64,000 bases of DNA from Streptomyces sp. BA2 (GTDB lineage: Bacteria > Actinomycetota > Actinomycetes > Streptomycetales > Streptomycetaceae): positions 8,729,001 through 8,793,000 of the forward strand of contig NZ_WSRO01000002.1 of the NCBI RefSeq assembly GCF_009769735.1. The letters are read 5' to 3'. Made by a program: the position numbers and the translations under genes. The notes beneath the pieces were generated by a model. That model made no database searches, was not told where the DNA came from, and was given only the letters and a program-made list of their open reading frames with translations. Below are positions 42,494 through 50,828 of the stretch, piece by piece. Every line of letters starts with the position of its first letter. Position 1 is the first letter of the stretch.

Positions 42494-43693
42494 ATGTCAG
42501 CGCACGACCCCGCACGACCACGTCTCCTCCGCCCCACCGCCCTGATCCCCTTGCTGCTCGCCCTCGTGGCGGCGCTGTTCGTCACGCAGTCCGGGCAGCC
42601 GGCCGACGCCGCGACCGGCACCCTGCTGCGTGACGGCACCGGTCTGTACCCACGCGCCGTCAGACTCGACCACAACGGCGCCGCCGACGGCCGGATCCTG
42701 GCCTCCGTGGTCACGTTCGACGGGAACAACGGACTCGGCGCCATCCACGAGAGCACGGACGGGGGCGCGTCGTTCCGAGAGGTCGGCACCGTGCGCGACC
42801 CCGAGGCGGCGGGCGGGCAGGGTCTTTGCTGCTCGACGCTGTACGAACTCCCGCGGCGCATCGGCAAGCTGCCCGCGGGGACGCTGCTGTGGGCGGCGTC
42901 GGTAGGGCAGGACGAGCCGAACCGGCGCATGGCCCTGCGGCTCTTCAAGAGCACTGACGTGGGCCGCAGTTGGAGCTACCTCTCCACGATCGCCACGGCG
43001 CCGAACGACAAGGGGCTGTGGGAGCCGGAGTTCTCCGTCGACGCCTCCGGGCAGCTCGTGGCGCACTACTCAGACGAGACAGATGCCGCGCACAGCCAGA
43101 AGCTGGTGGCAGCCCGCACGGCGAACGGGGTGAGCTGGACCGGCCACCACGACACCATCGCCAGCACCCTCGCCTCGGACCGGCCCGGCATGGCGGTGGT
43201 GCGCAAGATGGGCGACGGAACCTACTTCATGTCGTACGAGATCTGCGCGGCGGCGGGCCAGTTCCAGTGCGTCGTGCACTACCGGACCTCGTCCGACGGC
43301 TGGAACTGGGGCTCTCCCGCCTACCTGGGCATCCGCCCGGAGACCGCCGACGGCAAGTACTTCAAGCACGCGCCGAACCTGGCGTGGGCGCCCGAGGCGG
43401 GCAACCCGAAGGGCAGGCTCTTCCTCGTCGGCCAGGTCATGTTCAACCGCGACGGCAGCAAGGCGGCCGGAAGCGGACGCACCGTCTGGGTCAACAGCGC
43501 GGGTGGCGCGGGAAGTTGGCGGGAGATCCCCGCGCCGGTCGCCGTCGAGTCGACGACCGTCGACTACTGCCCCAACTACAGTTCCAGCCTGCTGCCGTCG
43601 GCCGACGGCAACAGGCTCCTTGAAATCGCCACGGACTGGTCCGGCTCGGTCTGCAAGCCGTACTTCGCGACCGGGGCGGTGCCTGCCGCCTGA
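42494..43693 (+). CDS. secreted GH93-type exo-alpha-1,5-L-arabinanase
   Basis: 399 residues with a signal peptide (about 1-36, ending QPADAA). The fold is a six-bladed propeller with Asp-box repeats (HESTDGGASF, KSTDVGRSW). Glu177 in GLWEPEF and Glu249 in SYEICAAAG have the same 72-residue spacing as the two catalytic glutamates of characterised fungal GH93 enzymes. GH93 enzymes release arabinobiose from arabinan ends. AGGAGAGG precedes the ATG. Its place as last gene of the arabinan operon supports this; a general sialidase-fold protein is the fallback. Confidence 0.78.
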   Translation: MSAHDPARPRLLRPTALIPLLLALVAALFVTQSGQPADAATGTLLRDGTGLYPRAVRLDHNGAADGRILASVVTFDGNNGLGAIHESTDGGASFREVGTVRDPEAAGGQGLCCSTLYELPRRIGKLPAGTLLWAASVGQDEPNRRMALRLFKSTDVGRSWSYLSTIATAPNDKGLWEPEFSVDASGQLVAHYSDETDAAHSQKLVAARTANGVSWTGHHDTIASTLASDRPGMAVVRKMGDGTYFMSYEICAAAGQFQCVVHYRTSSDGWNWGSPAYLGIRPETADGKYFKHAPNLAWAPEAGNPKGRLFLVGQVMFNRDGSKAAGSGRTVWVNSAGGAGSWREIPAPVAVESTTVDYCPNYSSSLLPSADGNRLLEIATDWSGSVCKPYFATGAVPAA

Positions 43694-43700
43694 GCGCGTA

Positions 43701-43748
43701 GGTGCCCCGCGTGCGAGCGATGACCACATCGCACGCACGCGGGGCACC
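43701..43748. terminator. 15-bp bidirectional terminator hairpin
   Basis: GGTGCCCCGCGTGCG and its exact complement enclose an 18-base inner segment that pairs further. It lies between the convergent arabinanase and pectate lyase genes. Confidence 0.8.
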
Positions 43749-43754
43749 AGTCGG

Positions 43755-45332
43755 TCACGGCGTCACTGCGTTGCCGCCGAAGGCCACGACGAGGCGCCCG
43801 TCCGCCGCGAAGGACCACTTCAGGGCCCCGGAGTACGAGGAGCAGCGGGACCCGTTCGAACCGGACCAGAACTGGTTCGAGCTGTCGGAGTTGCCGACGA
43901 TCCTGTCGTTCGTCCCACTGCCGCTGCGGCACGAGGTGTTGTTCCGGAACACCGAAGTACCCGCGTCGAAGGAGTAGTTGCGCTCGTCGTTGTCGATGCT
44001 GACGTTGTCCGACACCGACATCGTCCCGAGGTTCCTGTTGTAGGTGAATCCGTGCTTGCCGTTGTTGTAGGCGATGTTGCGCCGGATCACGTGATTGACC
44101 CCGATGTCCTCGCCGCCGAGCTTGTAGCCGTTGCGGTCGCCGTTCCCCGCCTGCGAGCCGTCGCTGAGGGTGCCGTTGTCGTGGGCGAGGGAGTCCTCGA
44201 TGGTCACCGCGCCGATGGGGCCCGTGTCCGGCTTGGTGTAGAGGTCCCAGCCGTCGTCGATGTTGTTGTGGGCCACGGCGTAGCGGAAGACGTTCCCGGG
44301 CCCGGACGTGAGCTTCGCGGCGAAGCCGTCGGCGTCCTCGCCGTCGGAGTCGGCGTTGTCGTGCGACTCCGCGCTCAGGATGAGGTTGTTGGACGGCCAC
44401 TGGCTGCTGGGGGTGCTGGAGAGCATCCGTGAGAGCTGCAGGCCGGTGTCACGGTTGTAGCGGGTCACCGTGCGCTCGAAGACGTTGTTGCTGCCGCCGA
44501 CGAAGATGCCGTTGTCACCGGCCCGCTCGACGACGATGCCCTTGACGTGCCAGTACGACCCGTTCACGGCGAGCCCGCGGTTGGAGGTGGCCTCGCTCTG
44601 CGCCGAGAAGTTCAGGACCGGCGTCTCACCCGGGTAGGCGGAGAGCTCGGTGCGGTCGCTCGCGGTGCCGTTGTTGCCCTGCGGGATGGTGACCGTCTGG
44701 GAGTGGCGGTAGGTACCGCCGCGCAGATAGATCGTTCCGCCGGGGGTGATGCGGGTGATCGCCGAGGTGAGCGTGGTCGGATCCGATTGCGTCCCGGTCG
44801 CGCCGTCGGTTCCGTTCGGTGCCACGTACAGCGCGGATGCGGAGGGTGGTGGCGTGGTGTCGTCGCCCGCCTCGGCGTCGAGGTAGTCGATGTTGGGCAG
44901 TCCGGCGGAGGCGGTGGGGCTGAGCCGGACAGTGTTGCTGCCCGCCTTCACCGGAACCGTGAGCGTCTTCGTCGCCCACGTCCCCCACGTGCCGGTGCTC
45001 TCGAACGACGCCGACGCGGCCGCCGAGCCGTTCACCGTGATGTCCGCGGGCCGTGCGGTGGTGGTTCCGTTGGCGAAGCGGACCTTCAGTGTTGCGGTGC
45101 CGGCGGTGGGTGCGTTCACGGTGAACTGCGCGTAGGCGCCCGTCGCGTTGGTGCCGTTGCAGAACCCGCTGCCGGAGTAGCCGGGCCAGTCGGAGTCGAG
45201 GGTGCCGGTGCAGACCGCGGGGGAGTTCTCGGCCTCGTAGAGGATGGGCGCGGCCTGCGCGGCGTTGCCGGACAGTGCGACGAGAGTGCCGGCGAGTAAG
45301 CCGACGCACGCGGTGATGGGTCTTATGCGCAT
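43755..45332 (-). CDS. secreted CBM35 pectate lyase, PL9 family
   Basis: 525 residues. A signal peptide of about 27 residues is followed by a CBM35 sugar-binding module at about 30-155 (LYEAENSPAVCTGTLDSDWP). A threonine/proline linker leads to a right-handed beta-helix at about 167-525. NADSDGEDADGFAAKLTSG carries the calcium-binding Asp residues and catalytic Lys context of PL9 lyases, and NVFRYAVAHNNIDDGWDLY follows. It cuts pectin outside the cell and would expose arabinan side chains for the neighbouring operon. A GAAAGCGCTTTC operator lies about 100 bases upstream. Confidence 0.9.
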   Translation of the reverse strand: MRIRPITACVGLLAGTLVALSGNAAQAAPILYEAENSPAVCTGTLDSDWPGYSGSGFCNGTNATGAYAQFTVNAPTAGTATLKVRFANGTTTARPADITVNGSAAASASFESTGTWGTWATKTLTVPVKAGSNTVRLSPTASAGLPNIDYLDAEAGDDTTPPPSASALYVAPNGTDGATGTQSDPTTLTSAITRITPGGTIYLRGGTYRHSQTVTIPQGNNGTASDRTELSAYPGETPVLNFSAQSEATSNRGLAVNGSYWHVKGIVVERAGDNGIFVGGSNNVFERTVTRYNRDTGLQLSRMLSSTPSSQWPSNNLILSAESHDNADSDGEDADGFAAKLTSGPGNVFRYAVAHNNIDDGWDLYTKPDTGPIGAVTIEDSLAHDNGTLSDGSQAGNGDRNGYKLGGEDIGVNHVIRRNIAYNNGKHGFTYNRNLGTMSVSDNVSIDNDERNYSFDAGTSVFRNNTSCRSGSGTNDRIVGNSDSSNQFWSGSNGSRCSSYSGALKWSFAADGRLVVAFGGNAVTP

Positions 45333-45428
45333 CGAGGGTCTCCAGGTTGATTGGCTCGTCTGACCAGATCAAGAGGGCGGGTCGGCAGGGTGAATGCGCT
45401 GGGGGGCCAGCTCTTGCATCTGCCGGGA

Positions 45429-45440
45429 GAAAGCGCTTTC
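45429..45440. promoter_or_regulatory. LacI-family operator upstream of the pectate lyase
   Basis: GAAAGCGCTTTC is a perfect 12-base palindrome of the CRE type bound by carbohydrate-responsive LacI proteins. It lies in the pectate lyase promoter region. Its core differs from the CAACGTTG operators of the arabinan operon, so a different LacI protein encoded elsewhere probably binds here. Confidence 0.65.
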
Positions 45441-45607
45441 GTTGGAAGCTATTGCCAGGCAGCGGGTGCGTCAATGGTCATGTACATGATTCTTATTCAC
45501 GGACTCGGACGCAGGGCAGGATTCGGGGCCGGTCGGCGTGCAGCCACACGGGGGAGCCCGCAGCGAGCCTTCGCTGCCCGGACCTCGGCAGCCGCTACCG
45601 AGAGATC

Positions 45608-46027
45608 ATGACCTACGACCCACTGGACGAGATGTTCCGGCGCATCGACCTGACGCAGACCATGGAAGAGCAGTTCGGCATCAGCCGGGACTGGCCGCTG
45701 CGCCTGCGTGCCGCGCACGCCCAGCTTGAGCAACTGCGCAGGCTGCTCGGTGACACCCACTACGAGACGTTCGCGGAGAGTGCCGTCGAAGCGATCCGGC
45801 GTCGCGCGGAAAGCCACGGCCCCAGGGACCTGCACAGCCAGTACCTCGGCCGAGAGCTCCACGAGCAGGAACAGACCCTCGGTGAAGACGCCGCACACGT
45901 CGCCTGGGGGATCGCTTGCGGGCTCACCGTCCTGCTCGACGACGAGCTGTACGAGGAGGTCATCACGACCGCGGCGGCTGCGTGCCGGTCGGGCACCGGT
46001 GGGGCCCTTCTCCAGTCCCGCCCCTGA
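45608..46027 (+). CDS. hypothetical protein, unrecognised
   Basis: 139 residues, acidic and helical, without signal peptide or cysteine-rich motif. It starts MTYDPLDEMFRRIDLTQTME; EQLRRLLGDTHYETFAESAV and HSQYLGRELHEQEQTLGEDA are amphipathic helices. GAGAG precedes the ATG. The last codons fall in a 26-base duplication that contains the stop codon. Confidence 0.6.
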   Translation: MTYDPLDEMFRRIDLTQTMEEQFGISRDWPLRLRAAHAQLEQLRRLLGDTHYETFAESAVEAIRRRAESHGPRDLHSQYLGRELHEQEQTLGEDAAHVAWGIACGLTVLLDDELYEEVITTAAAACRSGTGGALLQSRP

Positions 46028-46060
46028 AGCGGGTCCTTCTCCAGTCCCGCCCCTGAAGCG
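46006..46060. repeat. 26-base direct repeat, 29-base period, spanning a gene end
   Basis: CCTTCTCCAGTCCCGCCCCT with the following GAAGCG occurs at 46006-46031 and again at 46035-46060. The first copy contains the stop codon of the upstream gene. Confidence 0.8.
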
Positions 46061-46083
46061 CGGCTCGGCGGGACAATGGGTCC

Positions 46084-46530
46084 ATGACCAAGCCCGCGCC
46101 CGCGCCGAACGCAGAGCAGTTCAAGGCCTTCGCCGAGGCGCTCAGGCGGGCGATTCCGTCCGCCGTGCAGCCGGCTCCGGCCACCGTCCGACGCCCCGGG
46201 CCCGGCTCCTGCCACTGCCCGTGCGGCGCCCACCCCGAGTTCCCCGGAACATGCAGCGGTCACGCCGAGCCAGGCTTCACCGGTGTCGTCAACTCACCCA
46301 CCGGCAGCGCGCGTTCCGTGCCGTTGTGCCGCAACTGCCATGACATCCGCATGGGCCTGGCCCCCCAACGCGACGCGGCTCTGGAAGCGGTGACCGACAC
46401 CTGCACCTGCCACTGCCGGGCCAACCACCCCGACCGCCCCGGCATCTGCGAAGCCGCCTCCGAGGACGGCGTGACGATCGACGGCAAGCCTGCCTGCGCC
46501 GAGTGCGAGGAGGCCGGCCGGAAGACGTGA
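46084..46530 (+). CDS. small cysteine-rich, probably zinc-binding protein
   Basis: 148 residues with 13 cysteines arranged in two similar blocks: CHCPCGAHPEFPGTC, then CRNCH, and CTCHCRANHPDRPGIC, then CAEC. The blocks look like an internal duplication, each supplying C-x-C and C-x2-C pairs. I recognise no named family. A structural zinc role is inferred. There is no signal peptide. It ends at a strong hairpin that overlaps its stop codon. Confidence 0.65.
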   Translation: MTKPAPAPNAEQFKAFAEALRRAIPSAVQPAPATVRRPGPGSCHCPCGAHPEFPGTCSGHAEPGFTGVVNSPTGSARSVPLCRNCHDIRMGLAPQRDAALEAVTDTCTCHCRANHPDRPGICEAASEDGVTIDGKPACAECEEAGRKT

Positions 46531-46579
46531 ACGTGGAGGGAGGGAGCGCTCAGTGTGAGTGCTCCCTCCCTCCACGTTC
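46529..46579. terminator. 19-bp perfect bidirectional terminator
   Basis: GAACGTGGAGGGAGGGAGC and its exact complement surround a 13-base loop between convergent genes. The left arm begins inside the TGA stop of the cysteine-rich protein gene. Confidence 0.85.
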
Positions 46580-46610
46580 AGTTGCCCTCGATCAGGGCGC
46601 GCCGCGGGCG

Positions 46611-47498
46611 TCAGTGCCGCGGGCCCTGCTTGCGGTCACGCCAGGCCTCGCCCTTCGTGCGGCGCTCGCCCTTGGCGTCGTCGAACTCGATCTGCTCCTT
46701 GCGCACGGTGTCGGAGACCTCCTGGGTCTCGGTGACCTTCTCGGTCTCCAGACGGACGCGCTCGACCGGCACGGATTCCTTGCTGACCACCGCCTTCTCG
46801 GCGTGCACGGTCACCTCGGTCTGCTCCTCGCCGATGTTGGCGCGCGTGCGGTCACCCTCGCGGATGGGCTCGCGTACGACGCGAACTTCCTCGTGGGAGA
46901 TGGGGACGGAGGTCTTCACGTCTTCGGTGACGACCACCTTGCGCAGTCGGGCATGCCCGACCTCCTGCTCTTCCTTCCCGACACGCAGCCGCTCCTCCGA
47001 GCGGATCATTTCGTCCGTCTTGCCTTCGTCGCCCGCGCCGGAACGCATCGCGAACTCACGCGCGCCCGCGTTGCGTCCGCGTCCCTCGCCGGCGCCCATG
47101 CCCATACCGGCACCTGCTCCGGCCATGCCCGCGGCACCGGCGCGACCACCTGCCGCCGGGGCAGGCGTGCCAGTGGGGCGCGTGAGGCCGTAGTGGGTGT
47201 AGAGGTCCTGCTCCTCGCCCGGCTCGAGGTGCTGGTCGGCGTCCACGCGCGGGGCGTCCTTGACGGCTTCCTTAGTGGCCGTCACGTGCAGCTCGTCCTG
47301 CTGACGGCGGGCTCCGGCGAGCGGCACGAAGCTCTGCTTCATGCCGAAGAGACCGGTCTTGACGGTCACCCACTCGGGACGCCCAGTTCGGTCGTCGAGA
47401 TACACCTGCTCGACGCTGCCGATCTTCTCGCCGGTCCGGTCATAGGCCGTAAGGCCCGCGAGCCCGTCGGCGCTGGTGAAGGCCTCGCCCTGAGTCAT
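46611..47498 (-). CDS. PRC-barrel and DUF2382 domain stress protein
   Basis: 295 residues. A PRC-barrel is at about 10-85 (AYDRTGEKIGSVEQVYLDDR). A Gly/Ala/Met-rich linker with GMAGAGAGMGMGAGEG follows at about 115-145. A DUF2382 domain is at about 165-275 (SEERLRVGKEEQEVGHARLR, KVVVTEDVKTSVPI). Proteins of this architecture are common in actinobacteria and linked to stress, without a known reaction. It stands alone. Confidence 0.9.
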   Translation of the reverse strand: MTQGEAFTSADGLAGLTAYDRTGEKIGSVEQVYLDDRTGRPEWVTVKTGLFGMKQSFVPLAGARRQQDELHVTATKEAVKDAPRVDADQHLEPGEEQDLYTHYGLTRPTGTPAPAAGGRAGAAGMAGAGAGMGMGAGEGRGRNAGAREFAMRSGAGDEGKTDEMIRSEERLRVGKEEQEVGHARLRKVVVTEDVKTSVPISHEEVRVVREPIREGDRTRANIGEEQTEVTVHAEKAVVSKESVPVERVRLETEKVTETQEVSDTVRKEQIEFDDAKGERRTKGEAWRDRKQGPRH

Positions 47499-47737
47499 GG
47501 GTGATCACTCCCTCGCGGCGCGCGACGGGCAGAATCGAATCTCGCCACGGACGTCGCACGCGTCCCCTCCATCCCGCTCCGGACCGGTGGACGACGCAAC
47601 CAGGAGAGTCACTGAGCGTACGCGGACGGCTCGCCCGAGGTCCTTCGGCGGGCTGATTGCGGCGATCGGAGTGACTTGGTTCACCGCCGCCTTGGCTAGC
47701 CCATTCGAGTGAATCGCCCAGGTGGCGGCGGAGCGGG

Positions 47738-48151
47738 CTAGGGCAGGGCTGCCCGCACCAGGACCTGTTCCGTCTCGGACGGGAAGAAGCCGGTGATCCC
47801 CTGCATCAGGCGCAGCGCCGTGGTCACACGCCGGGGGAGGGGCCGGGGCAGTCCGGCCGGAGTGAGGACTGCCCCGCACGACTGGCTCCGGGCCCGGTCC
47901 AGTTCGTGCTGGGCGCGCTGGTCCTCACCGTTGCGGATGTGGACCAGCGCGCGCCGGACACTGCCCGAGGCCTGTTCCGAGACGCTCAGGAGCGCGGTGA
48001 TGCCGGACGCGGTCGGATCGGCGGCCGGCCGCGTCATGGCTGTCGCGGCTCCGGCGAGGGCGCACTCGCGGGCAGCAAGACGGAGGTGAGTGCTTGCCTG
48101 GTCCAGGATCTTGACGATCGCGCACAACCGTCCCGTGTCGAACGAGGCCAT
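47738..48151 (-). CDS. hypothetical helical protein
   Basis: 137 residues, alanine- and arginine-rich, mostly helical; ASFDTGRLCAIVKILDQAST at the start and LMQGITGFFPSETEQVLVRA near the end. No motif recognised. GAGGAG lies eight bases before the ATG at 48151, which supports translation. Confidence 0.55.
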   Translation of the reverse strand: MASFDTGRLCAIVKILDQASTHLRLAARECALAGAATAMTRPAADPTASGITALLSVSEQASGSVRRALVHIRNGEDQRAQHELDRARSQSCGAVLTPAGLPRPLPRRVTTALRLMQGITGFFPSETEQVLVRAALP

Positions 48152-48526
48152 GGGATGACTCCTCTTCGATGTCGCGATGCCGCCATGTCGCGATGCCGCT
48201 TGGGCGAACGCGCGCACGAGTAGCTCGTCCTTCAGGCGTATCACCGGTGCGTGCCGCGCCCGAACCCCCGCGGGGGGAGCGCACGCGGCGCGCAGGGAAG
48301 GGCGAACGCGGGCGCGTCGTCCCGGATTTCCGCCCGGGGGCGCACAACTCGGACCCGCCCTGGCAGCTCCCCTGACGAAGAGCGCCGCCGCACGGGGATG
48401 GAACCGATCGCGCCCTGGTAGCGGTGCTCGATGCCATGTCTGTGACTGGTGGGGCCACGGGAACTCCACTCGGAAGTGGTGGAAGATTTGAGCCGGACGG
48501 GGTAACTCCCGGATAGTGGAGGGTGG
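48152..48526. other. 375-base intergenic region with a 16-base tandem repeat
   Basis: No gene seen. ATGTCGCGATGCCGCC is followed directly by ATGTCGCGATGCCGCT (48169-48200), a two-copy tandem. The remainder should hold the promoter of the protease-kinase-zinc operon; no clear -35/-10 pair is visible. Confidence 0.45.
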
Positions 48527-48643
48527 TTGACCCGCTCAGTGCGCGGGTTCCCGGACGGTGACGGTGTCATCCAGAGGTGGGGGGATCTGAGTGACAAGTG
48601 CGGTGGAGGAGTACGTGAACAGTGCGGTCCGGTAGGAATCGCT

Positions 48644-49603
48644 GTGGACGCCATCGGAAGGCTGGTACGTGACGGTGTCCCCGTCGGGACCGCGTTCGTG
48701 GTCACCGCCGACGGTCTCGCCGCCACCGCGGCGCATGTCATCGCCCCGGACGCGGACGCGGACTGGACGTTCGTGCCGCTCACCATGCCCGGCCGATCAC
48801 TGCCGGTCGAGATCTCCGCGCTCGTCGACGAGGCAGCCGACGTGGCGCTCGTGCGGATCGGCGAAGCTGTCGACTGGCAGCCGATGGCGCTCGCCCCGCA
48901 CAGGAATGCCACGCCAGGTGCCGCTGTCCACCTCCGCGGATTCGCCCGGTCACGCGACTACGACGCCGGGGTCGGCAGCTATGTGGGCGAGACGTCGGAG
49001 GACGGCCGGTCCTGGGTGAAGATCAGCTGTCGACACGCTCAGCACGGCATGAGTGGTGCTCCTGTGCTGCTCACCGGCACCGGCTGTGTGATCGGCGTCG
49101 TGTCCTTGCGCCTCAATGCCGCACGCTGGAACCGGGATTCGGTACTCCTGGCCCCCGTGGAGCGGCTCGTCGCGCTCGAACCCGACCGTCTCCGTCTGGT
49201 CTCGCCGGTCCACCGGTTCGTGGACGGAACCCTGCGGCTGTCGTGGATGCGGGGTGACGCGACGGAACCCATCCTCGAAACCGACGACTTCAACGTGTCG
49301 CTCGGCCGCAGCGCGGCGAATCGCGTGCACCTGCCGGACCTCCGCGACAGCCGTTTCCACGGCCACCTGTCCTTGGTCGGCACGACGCTCGTCTACCAGC
49401 ACTTGGGGCCCCGCCCCGCCTATCTGCACGGTGCCACAAGGCAGTTGAAGATCGGGAAGGGGGAGTCCTGCACGGTCGGCGACAAGGATCGGCTGCGGGT
49501 CGCCAGCGGAACGATGCTGGTCGAATTCTCCGCCCCTGATCTTTACGACCCCTATGCGAAGCCGACGGAGTCGGCGGACGAGGAGGCAACGCGTGGTGGA
49601 TGA
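48644..49603 (+). CDS. trypsin-like serine protease with FHA domain
   Basis: About 319 residues from the GTG at 48644. The protease domain has His31 in ATAAHVI, Asp66 in EAADVALVRIG and Ser137 in QHGMSGAPVLL, the full triad. A C-terminal FHA domain at about 215-300 (NVSLGRSAANRVHLPD, SRFHGHLSLVG) would bind phosphothreonine. No signal peptide, so it acts in the cytoplasm. A 14-codon frame just upstream (VTSAVEEYVNSAV) reads like a missing N-terminus, see findings. Its end overlaps the kinase start by 11 bases. A kinase-controlled protease is the natural hypothesis. Confidence 0.75.
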   Translation: MDAIGRLVRDGVPVGTAFVVTADGLAATAAHVIAPDADADWTFVPLTMPGRSLPVEISALVDEAADVALVRIGEAVDWQPMALAPHRNATPGAAVHLRGFARSRDYDAGVGSYVGETSEDGRSWVKISCRHAQHGMSGAPVLLTGTGCVIGVVSLRLNAARWNRDSVLLAPVERLVALEPDRLRLVSPVHRFVDGTLRLSWMRGDATEPILETDDFNVSLGRSAANRVHLPDLRDSRFHGHLSLVGTTLVYQHLGPRPAYLHGATRQLKIGKGESCTVGDKDRLRVASGTMLVEFSAPDLYDPYAKPTESADEEATRGG

Positions 49604-50828
49604 CCGGACAGTGGACGCCCTGACGACGGACGCGCCGACAGCCGAGGGGCCGGCGTGCCCGCCCCCGGCGTTCGCGGGCGCCCCCGCAGCCGTGGGCACG
49701 GTCATCGACGGACGCTGGTCGGTGACGGAGGTCCGGCGCGGCGGGCAGGCGTGGGTCCTGATCGTCGACGACGCCGAGCGGGGAGTACGCCGCGCGATCA
49801 AGACCCCGCTGTCCCGCGCCCTCGCGGGAGACACCGAACTCGCCACGCTGCTGGGCCTCGCACCGCATCCGCACGTCGTGACCACGTTCGAAGAGATCAC
49901 GATCGGTGACTCGCCCGGCATCGTCCTCGAATACGTGCCCTCCACACTGGCCGAGTTCCTCAGACAGCGACGCGGGACGACCGACCACGACACCCTCGCG
50001 ACGCACACGAACACGCGCGCACCCGTCCCCGACGACCTGGCCGACGTGCTCCAGCAGGTGTGCGAGGGCATGGCCCACCTCTCCCGTACGACCGAGATGG
50101 CCCACCTCGATCTCAAGCCGTCGAACGTGCTCCTCGACGGTGCGGGCCAGGCCAAGGTCGCCGACTTCGGTCTGGCCCAGCAGGTGAGCATCCGCGACGG
50201 ACGCTTCCCCGCGGCGCGCGGCGGCACGTGGGCCTACGCCGCACCTGAAGTGCTCCGACAAGAGCCGTGCGACATACGGGCCGACACCTTCTCCTTCGGT
50301 GTGCTCCTCTACGAAGCGTGCACGGGGCGGCTGCCCTATCCCTTCCGCCTGGCGCCGGCCCCCGACGAGCAGCGCGCGCAGCTGCTCGAGTACTACGAGA
50401 CCTCCGGGCCGGGGAGCCGTACCGAGGAGCTGTATTACGGCTTGTCCGCGCCGACCCAGTATCCGGTTGTCCCGCCGAGCACCGGCGTCGGCCAGGTCCT
50501 CTCCAGCTGCTTGATGCAGCACATGGACGAGCGCCCGGCGTCGTTCTCGAACCTCGCCACCATGCTCTCCAGAGGCCTGCGCAGGCCGCCGCTCCAGGTC
50601 ATGGCCCCGCCCCTGTCCGGGATCGACCAGCAGCACAGGGAACTGACGCTGTCGCAGGTGCTGATCCATCTTGGCCGCTTCGACGAGGCGATCAACCGTC
50701 TCAACCGGCTGCTGGCGACGACATCGCTGCCGAGGGACTTCCTGGCGGCGGTATGCCGGGCGGCCCACGACGCCTTGACGGCCACCGGCCGTCACGCTGA
50801 AGCGGCCGCACTGGGAGAAGGAGGGTGA
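49593..50828 (+). CDS. atypical serine/threonine protein kinase
   Basis: 411 residues. The invariant Lys is in RRAIKTPL, the catalytic loop is HLDLKPSNVLL (HLD instead of HRD), then ADFGLA and YAAPEVLRQ. The glycine-rich loop is degenerate (VRRGGQAWVL), and no PASTA or membrane segment follows, so it is soluble. The C-terminal 70 residues contain one TPR-like hairpin (LIHLGRFDEAINRLNRLL). AGGAGG precedes the GTG. It is sandwiched by overlaps between a phosphothreonine-reading protease and a zinc-ribbon protein, which are its likely substrates or partners. Confidence 0.88.
   Translation: MVDDRTVDALTTDAPTAEGPACPPPAFAGAPAAVGTVIDGRWSVTEVRRGGQAWVLIVDDAERGVRRAIKTPLSRALAGDTELATLLGLAPHPHVVTTFEEITIGDSPGIVLEYVPSTLAEFLRQRRGTTDHDTLATHTNTRAPVPDDLADVLQQVCEGMAHLSRTTEMAHLDLKPSNVLLDGAGQAKVADFGLAQQVSIRDGRFPAARGGTWAYAAPEVLRQEPCDIRADTFSFGVLLYEACTGRLPYPFRLAPAPDEQRAQLLEYYETSGPGSRTEELYYGLSAPTQYPVVPPSTGVGQVLSSCLMQHMDERPASFSNLATMLSRGLRRPPLQVMAPPLSGIDQQHRELTLSQVLIHLGRFDEAINRLNRLLATTSLPRDFLAAVCRAAHDALTATGRHAEAAALGEGG

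Noticed and set aside
47497..47712. 71-residue plus-strand frame MGDHSLAARDGQ...
   Set aside because: Overlaps the start of the PRC-barrel gene, has no ribosome site and no family; it lies in that gene's promoter region.
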